A stretch of DNA of 32,632 bases from a virus: the IMG/VR virus record IMGVR_UViG_3300037883_000321, positions 1-32,632 of that record; one strand, 5' to 3'. Positions 22,169-31,469 of the stretch are shown here, piece after piece. The translations under genes were made by a program, and so were the position numbers. How positions within the stretch are numbered: position 1 is the first letter of the stretch; every line of letters begins with the position of its first letter. The notes beneath the pieces were generated by a model. That model made no database searches. It saw only the letters and a list, made by a program, of their open reading frames with translations, and had not been told where the DNA came from.

Positions 22169-22939
22169 ATGTCTGAAACAATTCTCAACGTAGGCGATGG
22201 AGCACTTCTAAATCTCGACGGTCGACGCGTTGTCAGTTTGATCGACCGTGGACACACTTACACCTTCCATATGGGAAGGATCACTCATGCGGATTGGGCG
22301 GAATACTTCGACGGCATCGTTCATAGCCGGCGCAATGACGGCAACGGAGTCATGGAATTGCTGGATCTGGAAACGCCAGGCATCTTGCTGGTCGAGAAAA
22401 AGCTTGAGACCACGGAAGGCTATCGCGGAAACTTCATGGAGTCTCCAGGCTGGCAAACGAAAATCCCTCCGCGTCACAGCCGGCCAGTCGCATGGGTTCT
22501 GCGGACCGTTGCGAACTCTGAGATTCCCAGGGATGAGCGCAGTTTCGATCCCAACTCTGTCGAAGTTCTGCTGGATGCGGCATGGGGAACGTGCGGGCCG
22601 GGGAACAACGTTCTTTATAAGGGTCTGGTCCATCGCTTTCACCCGTTAAGCGTTCAGCAGAAGCGCCGCTTTTATCGGGCGACGAGCATGAGCCGGCTGG
22701 TAGGGGGATCAAGGAATGGAACCACCATTTATGGAAACCGGAATCGAAGCCTGGTCGACATCTATGACGAGCTAATCCAGGAAGTTGAGGGCTATGCCGT
22801 TAACGGAACTCCGCTGGGCAATTCGGTTGATTCGATAAAGAAAGAGATGGACCTCTACCACAAGGTGGAGGCGGCACAGCAGTTGTTTTCAGCCTCGCTT
22901 CAAGAGTCGCAGCAAGAAGATGTTGAGCAGGTGCAATGA
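22169..22939 (+). CDS. putative tail assembly protein (256 aa)
   Basis: The gene lies between the tail tube and tape measure genes, where tail assembly chaperones are encoded. The product starts with SETILNVGDGALLNLDGRRV and has a mixed alpha-beta core. A late helix-rich part follows (LVDIYDELIQEVEGYAVNG), ending in a Gln/Glu-rich tail. No family was recognised. It overlaps the next gene as ATGA. I see no XXXYYYZ slippery sequence near its end, so the usual frameshift fusion does not appear to occur. Confidence 0.65.
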   Translation: MSETILNVGDGALLNLDGRRVVSLIDRGHTYTFHMGRITHADWAEYFDGIVHSRRNDGNGVMELLDLETPGILLVEKKLETTEGYRGNFMESPGWQTKIPPRHSRPVAWVLRTVANSEIPRDERSFDPNSVEVLLDAAWGTCGPGNNVLYKGLVHRFHPLSVQQKRRFYRATSMSRLVGGSRNGTTIYGNRNRSLVDIYDELIQEVEGYAVNGTPLGNSVDSIKKEMDLYHKVEAAQQLFSASLQESQQEDVEQVQ

Positions 22940-23331
22940 GCGCAGTAATACAAATCTGGCAAGCCCAGGACGCCTTGGAGGAAGCGGCGATCGAGCTCTT
23001 CGAGCGATCGCTTACCTCCGAGGGCCGGGATCGGGCGATCATACATGCATCGCAGCATAACGATCTTTCGGAATTGGAACGGGTGATCGAGCCAGAGAAA
23101 TATGCTCCGGGATTTTCTGCTTTCCTGTGTTACCTGTTGTGGCTCGAAGGCATGCTCAACATCGGAGTCGAATTCGAGCTATATGCGGACGAGGCAGAAG
23201 GTCTGCGATTGCTCAAGAAGGCAAGAAACGATTTTGAAATCGAACATCCACGCTGTTTTTCGTGTGGAGTCCATCAGTTCGTGCGTGTGGCAAAGAGTTG
23301 CCATGCGTGTGGGCAGAAGTTGAGAGGGTAG
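22936..23331 (+). CDS. putative tail assembly protein with C-terminal zinc ribbon (131 aa)
   Basis: A helical N-terminal part (QAQDALEEAAIELFERSLTS; GFSAFLCYLLWLEGML) is followed by a C-terminal C-F-S-C and C-H-A-C pair (about residues 107-126) that should bind one zinc. It directly follows the assembly-protein gene by ATGA overlap and abuts the tape measure start. The position suggests a tail chaperone, but the zinc ribbon is not something I know in that class. Confidence 0.66.
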   Translation: MSAVIQIWQAQDALEEAAIELFERSLTSEGRDRAIIHASQHNDLSELERVIEPEKYAPGFSAFLCYLLWLEGMLNIGVEFELYADEAEGLRLLKKARNDFEIEHPRCFSCGVHQFVRVAKSCHACGQKLRG

Positions 23332-26300
23332 ATGCCGACTAGGGTAGCTTCAATTCGAATTGAGCTCGACGACCGGGGAGCAATAACTTCGTCGACCGCG
23401 CTGCGCACTGAGATAAAAAAGGTCGGGGAAGACTCCAAGCAGGCAGCACAGGTTGCGAACCAGGCTACGCAGCAGGCGGGATCGCAGATCAGTACAGCGT
23501 GGAGCAATGTCGCTCGTGCCACGATCGATAATATAACCGCGCAAAAGAATCTGGCTACCGCCATGCAGGCGCTGCAGAAGGCCGGCACGGATGACGTGAA
23601 GGTCGTCCAGAATCTTGCCGTTGCGCAGAAAGCTGCAGCGGACGCCAGTGCTCGCCTGGCGCAAGCGAATAAGGATGTTGCTGAGTCGGCAAAGAAAGGA
23701 GCTGAAGAGTTCAACGGCATCGAGAGCTCAGAACGGCGCGGGCACATTGCCGGTCAATTGCTTACCAGGACGATGGGCATCGAGATGCCTAAGGCTCTGG
23801 AGACTGTGCTCTCGCGCAGTAAGACGATTGGTCCCGCATTATCTGCTGCTTTCAACGTTAGTATCTTCCTGGCTGCCGCCGCCGCCGTGTTCGAAGTGGG
23901 CAAGAGAATATGGGAGGCCGCTGAAGCTGCCGTTGGGATGACTGAGAAGGTGAAAGAGCTGCAGATCGAGATGCACAAAGCCAATCAGGAGAAATTCTTT
24001 AACCCAGACACACTAGAGCAGGCGAGGCAGCACGTTAAGCAGATCAATGAAAAGAACACGAAGCTTGAGGCTGATCTAAAGGCTCCGGAAGATCAGACAG
24101 CCAAGTTGAAGGCCCATTTCGCCTTTAAGTCTACGACGATAGATCAAGAGCGGAAGGAGTTTCGCTCCAACACTGAGCCTGGAGGAGAGGGACAAAAAGG
24201 GAAAGAAGAGTTGGACAAGGCCATTGGTGTCCTTGCTAAAGAACAGAATCAAAAAGTCGAGGAGTTAAATGCCAGAGCAAGCGAGGCCGCGCTGAAAGGC
24301 CTTGCTGCTGCTAAGGCCAGATTAGACGACGGAATCAAGGTGCTCGATGTTAAAACTGATGCGAATCAGAAACCGGATCCAAGCAAGCCCGATCAGGCCA
24401 AAGTGTATTTGGCGGAAAAGAAAGCTCTATACGCCGAGTATGCTGCCAGCGTTAAGGAGATAAGCCGGCAGCTAGCGCAAGAGCAAATGCAGGCCGATGA
24501 CAAGGTGTTAGAGAATGGGCTGCATGACGAGAACCGCATACGCCAGGAAGAAAAGGACCGGATCAAAGAGCTGAAGGCCGAAATGGCTGAAAGGCTTGGC
24601 ATCAGCCAAGCGGCAGTTGAGAAGACGTCCGCTTTCCAGTCGCGGGTTGCGCAGATCCATCAGGAGAGCGCAGAAAAGATTAAGCAGGGCGAGCTGGAAG
24701 TGATGAAGATCCAGCAGCAGACCAACGATCAGATCGCGCAGCGCGCCGAGTCTTATCTGACCGGTACCGCCAAAATTCTTGCCGCACAGTCACGCGAGAT
24801 CAGCTCCATCCAGGCACAGCAGCGAGAGCTTGCGAAGCTCTATGGCAGCGAGCAGACGCAGAAGCGCATCCAGCAGGAGCGCGGACTCTCGGACCAGATC
24901 GTTGCTATCAATGAATCCGCAGCGCAGCAGATCAAGCAGGCCCACAGGCAGGCCGCGGATGAGATCGCTGCTGCACAGGAAGAATCAGCATTGGCGGCGG
25001 TACCGCTGTGGCAGAGGGCGACGGCGCAGATCGAGATCCAGCTTACAAAGCGGCTGAAGGCGGTGAACGAAGAGGCACAGAAGGAAATTGAAAGCCTGCG
25101 CGCGCTCGAGCAGCAACATCCGGAGCTGGCCGCAAAGGCCAATGAAGAGATCCTGGCGATCGAGGCAGAGACGCAGGCCAGGCGTGTGGCGCTGTGGGAC
25201 CAGGCGAATTTGAAGATCCGAGAGGAGCACAAGCGCCAGGTGGACCAACTCGCCGGCGAGTTGGAAACCGTGTTCGATGACATCGGCTCTGGGAATATCG
25301 GCAAGCGAATTCTGAGCAACATGAAAAAGCTGTTTGCCAACATCGTTGCCGAATGGATCCTGTCGATGGGGCAGATGCGATCGGGCGCCGGCAATCTTCT
25401 TGGCAGTTTGGTATTTGGACCTGGAAGCGCGGGTTCCAATGTCTTCGGAGGCGGTGGCGGAGGAAATCTCATTGGCGGATTGTTCGGAGGCGGATCGCCG
25501 GCTGGCGTGCCGGGTACGCCTCCATTTATTGCACCGCCGCCAGGCGCGGGCGGCGGGAGTACATTCGCGCCACAGTCATCGACAGGCCAATTGTTTGGCT
25601 CGTCTCTGGGAAACATCTTTGGCCCTGGCGCCGGCACCGCAGGCGTTTCCGCAGGATCGCCCACATCGTCCAGTTCAACAGCAAGCACGGCCGCCGCGCT
25701 GGGCTTAGGCGGGTTCTTCGGCCAATCCCCGTCATCGCTTTTAGTCGGCGGTGGACCTCTTACCACGCAGAGCATATCGAGCGTACTGGGAGACACCATA
25801 ACCAATTCAGCAGGATCATCAGCGCGATCCGCGACCTCGCCGGGAGGACTCGCCGGGCTTTCAAAACTGCTCAGTCCTCAAGGTCTGGCAGGGCTTGGAG
25901 GTTTAGGAGCAACTTTGCTGGGCACCATGGGAGGTACAACCGGCTCGATCGGCGGCACGATCATGGGTCTCTTGCTCACTGGCAAGCTTGGCGGGCTGGT
26001 GAGTACTCTTTTCGGCTCGATCGGCATGACTGGCGCTGGTGCTTTGTTGGGCGGGCTTACCGGAGGGTTAATTGGCTTTGGTTTGGGGCAGAATTTCGGG
26101 GGCGGGATCGGCGCGCTCGCCGGCGCAGGGACCGGAGCACTCACAGGATTCATGGTCGGCGGTCCAGTTGGCGCGATCATCGGCGGAATCATCGGACTGA
26201 TCGGCGGAATCTTTGGCGGGATATTCGGCGGCAGCAAGAGAAAGAAGCAAGCCAATCAGCTGGCCGACAGCACAATCCTTCCCGATGTGCAGAAGATCGT

Positions 26301-26805
26301 GGATCAGTACAAATCCTTCCAGCTCAGCGCAGATAGCGCCAACCAGCAGCTCACCCAGATCGAGCAGCAGGCAAAAGATGAGATGTCAAAGCTCAAAGGT
26401 GAAGGTAAGAGCGTCTTCAACAAAAAGGTCGAGCCTGCTATACAGGATGCGCGCAAGCAGATCCAGCAGTTCGAGACGGAGAGGCAAAGGCGAAGCGGTT
26501 TAACGTTTGGCCCGCCACAGTTCCACGATGGGGGAATTGTTTCTTCCACGGTGCAGCGATGGTCGTCACAGCCCGATGAATTGCTGGCTGTGCTCAAAGA
26601 CGGCGAATTTGTGGTGAAGCCCGAGGCGACTCGCAAAAACAGGAAAACTCTCGATCGCATGAATTCCGGCGAAACGATTGGAGGTAACTTCGGAGATATT
26701 CACATCCACAACTATGAAGGAGTTGACGAGGTCTATATGCGCAACAAAGGCTTGCAGATGATCATGGACGCCATCAGGCGCGCAGGCCGGGAAGGAGTGC
26801 GATGA
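23332..26805 (+). CDS. tape measure protein
   Basis: At 1157 residues this is the largest gene, in the expected position. Residues about 1-690 are mostly charged alpha-helix and coiled coil rich in Gln, Lys, Glu and Ala. Residues about 700-970 are Gly/Ser/Ala-rich with several hydrophobic stretches (GALLGGLTGGLIGFGLGQNF; VGAIIGGIIGLIGGIFGGIF) suited to membrane passage of DNA. The end has the typical tape-measure tail H-D-G-G-I-V...GEFVVKPEATRKN. It sets tail length; at the usual rule of about 0.15 nm per residue the tail would be about 170 nm. No peptidoglycan-cutting domain was seen. Confidence 0.92.
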   Translation: MPTRVASIRIELDDRGAITSSTALRTEIKKVGEDSKQAAQVANQATQQAGSQISTAWSNVARATIDNITAQKNLATAMQALQKAGTDDVKVVQNLAVAQKAAADASARLAQANKDVAESAKKGAEEFNGIESSERRGHIAGQLLTRTMGIEMPKALETVLSRSKTIGPALSAAFNVSIFLAAAAAVFEVGKRIWEAAEAAVGMTEKVKELQIEMHKANQEKFFNPDTLEQARQHVKQINEKNTKLEADLKAPEDQTAKLKAHFAFKSTTIDQERKEFRSNTEPGGEGQKGKEELDKAIGVLAKEQNQKVEELNARASEAALKGLAAAKARLDDGIKVLDVKTDANQKPDPSKPDQAKVYLAEKKALYAEYAASVKEISRQLAQEQMQADDKVLENGLHDENRIRQEEKDRIKELKAEMAERLGISQAAVEKTSAFQSRVAQIHQESAEKIKQGELEVMKIQQQTNDQIAQRAESYLTGTAKILAAQSREISSIQAQQRELAKLYGSEQTQKRIQQERGLSDQIVAINESAAQQIKQAHRQAADEIAAAQEESALAAVPLWQRATAQIEIQLTKRLKAVNEEAQKEIESLRALEQQHPELAAKANEEILAIEAETQARRVALWDQANLKIREEHKRQVDQLAGELETVFDDIGSGNIGKRILSNMKKLFANIVAEWILSMGQMRSGAGNLLGSLVFGPGSAGSNVFGGGGGGNLIGGLFGGGSPAGVPGTPPFIAPPPGAGGGSTFAPQSSTGQLFGSSLGNIFGPGAGTAGVSAGSPTSSSSTASTAAALGLGGFFGQSPSSLLVGGGPLTTQSISSVLGDTITNSAGSSARSATSPGGLAGLSKLLSPQGLAGLGGLGATLLGTMGGTTGSIGGTIMGLLLTGKLGGLVSTLFGSIGMTGAGALLGGLTGGLIGFGLGQNFGGGIGALAGAGTGALTGFMVGGPVGAIIGGIIGLIGGIFGGIFGGSKRKKQANQLADSTILPDVQKIVDQYKSFQLSADSANQQLTQIEQQAKDEMSKLKGEGKSVFNKKVEPAIQDARKQIQQFETERQRRSGLTFGPPQFHDGGIVSSTVQRWSSQPDELLAVLKDGEFVVKPEATRKNRKTLDRMNSGETIGGNFGDIHIHNYEGVDEVYMRNKGLQMIMDAIRRAGREGVR

Positions 26806-28097
26806 GCGAGCAGAACATCCTGAATCCCAATGCAAGTAGTCTGCTAAGTCCAGACTATTCGCTCAAGCCGACGAATCCGCGAACCATGGCGCGGTCGCAG
26901 GCGAGAAGCGGCCGGCCGTATGCCAAGCGTGTGGTAGCCAAGGGCCGCGTTTACCAGCTGGTGTGGAACAATCGCCCGTTCGCAACCTACAACTCTCTGC
27001 TGCAATGGTTCAATCAGTATGAGAATGATTTCTTCAGCTTCCAGGACATCGATCGCGGCCGATATTTTAGCGGGCAGTTCGAAGATGAGCCGACGTTCGA
27101 CGTGAACCGCAATGAGTCCGTGACGATCACCGCGAACTTTGTGGAGATCCCGGGATTGGCAATGTATCAGTACCCTTCGAACTGGGCACGGGATGCCGTG
27201 TTCATTGAAGAGCGCGACGGGTTTGGCAATGATGTCGTGAAGCTCACCGGCACATGGGATAGGAGAGACCAGAATTACTGTCTGTGGTCAGAGGGGTTCG
27301 ATAACGCCGTATGGCAAAGATTCACCGGCGTAACCATCACACCGAATTTAGTAGCCGGGCCAAACGATCCTCCGGGTGTTACCTCTGCGGATGCGATCGT
27401 CTATGACGGATCAGGAGCTGTCGGGGATTACCGGATTTTTCAAACCCTTTTACCTGGAATAATTATTCCTGCAGGAGTGAAGACCACAGGGAGTGTTTGG
27501 ATGAGGACCGCATCCGGCACGCTTACACTCCGGCTGGTATCGAACGCTGGATTTACCCAGGTCAATTGCAACCTGACAACAGCCTGGCAGCGTTTCTCGG
27601 TGACCTGTCCCGCGGATGGCGTCTCCTCTGCACAGATGCTGATCCGTTCCAATGCAGGTGATAATTCTGCCTTCACCGTCTATGCCAGTGCAGCGCAGTA
27701 CGAGTTTGGCCAGGTACAAAGCACGTACGCGAAAACAACTTCGGCGCCGGTTCTCTTGCCCGCTCCTAATGCAGATGCTTCTCTGCATGGCGGCTTTGCT
27801 TACTGGAATGCCGGCACGTCGGCCACGGACGCGGCCGAGTTCCTTTATTTTGGGTATGGCTTTCGGCTGTGGGCGTTCCTCGGGCCTTACCTGGGCATTG
27901 CGAACATCTATCTGGATGGCATCTTTCAGGCGGCTGTTGATCTGTATGCGGCGGCCGGCACGGCGTCTGCGCCAGTCCTGACGCTGCAGAATGTACCACT
28001 AGGAGATCATCGGGTGAAGATCGCTGCTACGAATACAAAAAATGGGGCATCGAGTGGAAAGTATGTTCTCGCCGATGGAATCGAGGTCATGAGGTAA
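26802..28097 (+). CDS. distal-tail (Dit/gpM-like) protein with two carbohydrate-binding modules
   Basis: A 431-residue protein starting in an ATGA overlap with the tape measure. Residues about 30-130 are a distal-tail-type domain (YQLVWNNRPFATYNSLLQWF; DFFSFQDIDRGRYFSGQFED). Residues about 155-310 form a beta-sandwich like phage carbohydrate-binding modules: CLWSEGFDNAVWQRFTGVTI, TGSVWMRTASGTLTLRLVSN, and the closing A-Q-Y-E-F-G-x-V-x-S-T-Y. Residues about 320-431 are a second lectin-like module (LGIANIYLDGIFQAAVDLYA; GDHRVKIAATNTKNGASSGK). It should sit at the tail tip and bind surface sugars. The modular layout suggests recombination of receptor-binding parts. Confidence 0.78.
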   Translation: MSEQNILNPNASSLLSPDYSLKPTNPRTMARSQARSGRPYAKRVVAKGRVYQLVWNNRPFATYNSLLQWFNQYENDFFSFQDIDRGRYFSGQFEDEPTFDVNRNESVTITANFVEIPGLAMYQYPSNWARDAVFIEERDGFGNDVVKLTGTWDRRDQNYCLWSEGFDNAVWQRFTGVTITPNLVAGPNDPPGVTSADAIVYDGSGAVGDYRIFQTLLPGIIIPAGVKTTGSVWMRTASGTLTLRLVSNAGFTQVNCNLTTAWQRFSVTCPADGVSSAQMLIRSNAGDNSAFTVYASAAQYEFGQVQSTYAKTTSAPVLLPAPNADASLHGGFAYWNAGTSATDAAEFLYFGYGFRLWAFLGPYLGIANIYLDGIFQAAVDLYAAAGTASAPVLTLQNVPLGDHRVKIAATNTKNGASSGKYVLADGIEVMR

Positions 28098-29366
28098 ATG
28101 CCTAGACTTCTACCCAATGGAGGAAGCGTCCAGGTCGGGCTTGCTGGTCTGTTCAACATGAACGCCATGTACAACGATGGCGCGACGTTTACTGGCGGTA
28201 CCAGTTTCGATGGTATCGGCAACGCGCTTTCTGCAACGCTTTTGGGATCGTCGCAGACGTTCAATGGTTTCCAGTTCTCTCTGGGACTTGCCAATGTTGC
28301 AAATGCAGTTAAGAACTCGACGATTCCCTTGCCTTCCGGCCAGTACAACTATCTGCTGATGCTTGCGGCCGCAGTCAATGGCAATCAGGCAGCGCAGAGT
28401 TTCACGCTCAACTACACCGATGGAACTTCGAAAGTCTTCACCCAGAGCATCAGCGATTGGGCCACGCCGGCGAGTTACTCGGGAGAATATGGCTCAAGCG
28501 TTATGGCCTACCGCAACACCTTCACTGGAGGTCGCGATAGTGCGCAGCAGATCCACGTTTACGCTTATGCGTTTCCCGTCGACGGCAGCAAGATTCCCGC
28601 ATCGTGGGTGCTTCCGGCTAACAACAATGTTGGGATTCTTGCGATAACGCTGGTGCAGCTCGGGATGCAGAACGAGCTGCGTAAGCAGGTTGGATACGGC
28701 CCTGTAATTCTGATGGACGTGCAAAGCGCGGATGGCGCAACGTTTTTCTGGAGTGATTTCGAAGGCACATTTCCTGGCTTGATGGTAAGCGGCAATCAAA
28801 ACTATTCGCCGTGGATAAAGTCGGCGGGGCCATTTAAAAGCACCCGCGATTTATCGACGGACACGGCCGACCTGGTCATTCAGAACCTTAGCGGGAACTC
28901 CATCGATCGAGATGCAGCGGGTGTGCTTGGGGACCATGAATTTGAGGGCGCTCTGTGCATCGTTCGGATATTTCATCCTTTTTATAACGATGTGATCGAT
29001 CGCTTCGATTATTCCCTGACCGAAGAAAGTCCTAGCGAGGACGAAGTGAGCTTCAGGATGTTGCAGCTGTTCGATAGCTCGCAATATGACGTAGCGGCCG
29101 ATATCCAGACGGATACCTGCACCTGGCGCTACAAGGAAAAAGCGTGCGGATCGACAGGATCGGCTACCACCTGCTTGAAGCGATTCATTGACTGTAGTGA
29201 TGCGACGCGGGCGGCAACCGAGCGGCACAATGCAATTTTGAGCATTGTCCCCAATGCAACCCTTGTCCACATCACGAGCGGCGGCGGAGGAGGGGGAGGC
29301 GGCGATACGAACGGCGGCCGCGTTGGAGGAGGCGGCGGAAACGATATCAATCCGCTGAGGGGATAA
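28098..29366 (+). CDS. tail tip protein with N-terminal secreted-type domain and gpL-like Fe-S motif
   Basis: A 422-residue protein. Residues about 10-190 resemble a beta-rich domain I associate with secreted Acidobacteriota proteins (MLAAAVNGNQAAQSFTLNYT; WATPASYSGEYGSSVMAYRN; a PANNNVGILAITL end). Residues about 195-370 are a tail-tip domain like lambda gpL (ILMDVQSADGATFFWSDFEG). They end in four cysteines, C341, C350, C359 and C366, spaced x8-x8-x6. In lambda gpL the first and last spacings are also x8 and x6 and the cysteines bind a [4Fe-4S] cluster. A Gly-rich tail follows. The host-like N-terminal domain is probably a receptor-contact addition; that is inference. Confidence 0.75.
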   Translation: MPRLLPNGGSVQVGLAGLFNMNAMYNDGATFTGGTSFDGIGNALSATLLGSSQTFNGFQFSLGLANVANAVKNSTIPLPSGQYNYLLMLAAAVNGNQAAQSFTLNYTDGTSKVFTQSISDWATPASYSGEYGSSVMAYRNTFTGGRDSAQQIHVYAYAFPVDGSKIPASWVLPANNNVGILAITLVQLGMQNELRKQVGYGPVILMDVQSADGATFFWSDFEGTFPGLMVSGNQNYSPWIKSAGPFKSTRDLSTDTADLVIQNLSGNSIDRDAAGVLGDHEFEGALCIVRIFHPFYNDVIDRFDYSLTEESPSEDEVSFRMLQLFDSSQYDVAADIQTDTCTWRYKEKACGSTGSATTCLKRFIDCSDATRAATERHNAILSIVPNATLVHITSGGGGGGGGDTNGGRVGGGGGNDINPLRG

Positions 29367-31459
29367 TGGCAAACAATAATTTAAGCGAAAAAGCGCAGAT
29401 GGGGATCACGGTGACCGTGGCATACGGGTACAACCGTGTGCATGGCAACAACATCCTGCTCTACGAACAGAGCAATAAGAATCGCATCGCGTTCTTCATT
29501 CTAGGGGAAGGAGAATGGGACGGCATCGAGCATCTGTGGATCAACAGCAAGCTTGTGAATCAGGGAGACAGCAGCCTGGTTCATTTTCACCCAGGCATTG
29601 ACGGGGTACTTGGCGCGGGGTTGAGTCCAACGTCGATCGGCGGCGATCAAGGAGTAGATTCTTTTTTCGCGAATCTGCCTGCCAATTACCAGCGGCTCAC
29701 CTTCAGCCGCAAGGCCTATATTGCGCTCAACGTGCCTCCCGATCCGGGTGCTCCATCTGCTAATTTGGAAGTTGTAGGTGATTATCGCTGCATGAAGGTC
29801 AGGATCTTCGATGTGAATGGTAACCAGATTGGCTACCAATTCTCTACGAACGGCGCCTGGCAGATTCTTGACCTATTGCTGCGCGTGATGATCCGGCCTG
29901 AGTGGAGTCCTGTCGAAGCTGCAGCAGCTGGAGGTGATCTTACGGCAGATGAGAAAGCCAGGATCGATTTCCCGTCATTGCTCGACTCCGCTGCGTGGTG
30001 TGACTTCCTACTTTCATCGGGGTCGAAGAGATTTGCGTCTTCCATTGGCTTTCCGCGAACCACGAAGCTGCAGCAGGCCCTAGCGCAGATGCAAACCATT
30101 TCGCAGTTGTTTGTGGTCGAGTCGAATGGGCGTATTTATATCCGTCCTGACAAGCCAAGAAATTCCTCTTTCATCCTCACCAAAGACCACGTTCTGCCTG
30201 GAACCATTAAATTCGACAAGGTCGATCTACATGGTGTGCAGACCAGGGTCAATGCCAACTTCAACGATTTGTTGCCCATGGTGCAGGCGCAGATCGACAC
30301 GTCCGGCAATAGTGGAATCGTTCGCGCGTCGGGTGTTGTCACAGTAAAGACGATCGGGTCGCATCCGTTTCTGCAGGGAGATAACGTCCATATATTTGGT
30401 CACACCACAGATACGACCCTGAACAATATCTTCCTGCTGACTTCAGTGCCTGACGATCATCACTTCGTATTCTCCCAAGGCGGAGCCGATGAAACCGTAG
30501 GCGGCGGCAATTGTGGCACACCGGAGAGCCGATTCGTGCAGCGTTCAACGCTTGCTGATCATGAGAAGTTTCAGAAAGCAATCGGGCAGCGGGGTCTGAG
30601 GCTGACTCCGGCATTTCGCCGGCTTCCTATCAGTATCGATTTCGGAAACTGCACCAAGGACCAGGTCGACCGCGTATTGTTTTTCATCAAGACTCGGAAT
30701 CTAGGTTTAGAAGTCGATCCATATCATGCGCCTTGGACCGGCAAAATAACTGCGTTCTACGACGCAGTGGATGCGCAGCTGCGATCGCTCGCAGAGCAGA
30801 TCGTAGGCGACATCATCACAGTCGATGCATCCGTGTCCGAGAAGTTTCAGGGTGACTACGAGATTGTCCAGAGGACCTCGAACTTTCCAGCACTGTCTGG
30901 GTCAGGGCAAAGCAGCAATGCCGGCGCTGGAAGCGGCGGCTCGTCGGTGGACGTGGCTACCATCGATCTCAAACTCTTGCAGTACATACCGGGTGCCTGG
31001 ACTGACACGGTTAATGACAATTCCAGCGTCAGATCCTCAATCATGAGGGGAGGTCTGAAGCCGATCGCTTCAGTCGACTCAAATGGGGTTCAGCGTCTCG
31101 CCGGTACGTTCAAAAACAATCCTGTCAATTGCTTTGGAATATTTACTGCAGGCAATCCGCTAGCACAAAGTGGTACGACGACTACGATCAATGTGTCGTC
31201 GAACGTCAAGCAGTTCGGCGATGGACAGGTATCGTACAACTCCGGATCGGTCAATCCAGGCAGCTATGGAACATGGGATGTGTATGCAGATGATCCAACG
31301 TTTGCCGGTGGGACTGTCACATATCAGGCTACCAACGGCAACCATACGTTAACTGCGGCGAATGGCCGCGTTTATTTCGGGACCATAACGACTCTGTCTG
31401 GAGGCGGCGGTTTTGGTCAGGGTGGTGGCGATGGAGATGCCACACCGCCAGTTCACTGA
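29366..31459 (+). CDS. central tail tip / host-specificity (gpJ-like) protein
   Basis: A 697-residue protein after the gpL-like gene, in the place of lambda J. It begins with QMGITVTVAYGYNRVHGNNI and has a baseplate-hub-type middle (SQLFVVESNGRIYIRPDKPR; KFDKVDLHGVQTRVNANFND) and fibronectin-like beta strands in the C-terminal 180 residues. It ends in a Gly-rich tail (GGGGFGQGGGDGD). It should form the tip hub and contact the receptor. The start overlaps the upstream TAA by one base. It is shorter than lambda J (1132), so the tip may be less elaborate. Confidence 0.75.
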   Translation: MANNNLSEKAQMGITVTVAYGYNRVHGNNILLYEQSNKNRIAFFILGEGEWDGIEHLWINSKLVNQGDSSLVHFHPGIDGVLGAGLSPTSIGGDQGVDSFFANLPANYQRLTFSRKAYIALNVPPDPGAPSANLEVVGDYRCMKVRIFDVNGNQIGYQFSTNGAWQILDLLLRVMIRPEWSPVEAAAAGGDLTADEKARIDFPSLLDSAAWCDFLLSSGSKRFASSIGFPRTTKLQQALAQMQTISQLFVVESNGRIYIRPDKPRNSSFILTKDHVLPGTIKFDKVDLHGVQTRVNANFNDLLPMVQAQIDTSGNSGIVRASGVVTVKTIGSHPFLQGDNVHIFGHTTDTTLNNIFLLTSVPDDHHFVFSQGGADETVGGGNCGTPESRFVQRSTLADHEKFQKAIGQRGLRLTPAFRRLPISIDFGNCTKDQVDRVLFFIKTRNLGLEVDPYHAPWTGKITAFYDAVDAQLRSLAEQIVGDIITVDASVSEKFQGDYEIVQRTSNFPALSGSGQSSNAGAGSGGSSVDVATIDLKLLQYIPGAWTDTVNDNSSVRSSIMRGGLKPIASVDSNGVQRLAGTFKNNPVNCFGIFTAGNPLAQSGTTTTINVSSNVKQFGDGQVSYNSGSVNPGSYGTWDVYADDPTFAGGTVTYQATNGNHTLTAANGRVYFGTITTLSGGGGFGQGGGDGDATPPVH

Positions 31460-31469
31460 GGGAAACAAA

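Noticed and set aside
24840-25805. Minus-strand open frame of 321 codons opposite the tape measure gene
   Set aside because: Its Pro-rich product mirrors the Gly-rich codons of the tape measure protein, and it has no ribosome-binding site or operon context.
25353-26336. Plus-strand frame of 327 codons inside the tape measure gene
   Set aside because: It is an out-of-frame shadow in a Gly-rich repetitive stretch with an Arg/His-rich product. The tape measure frame continues through with the expected C-terminal motif.
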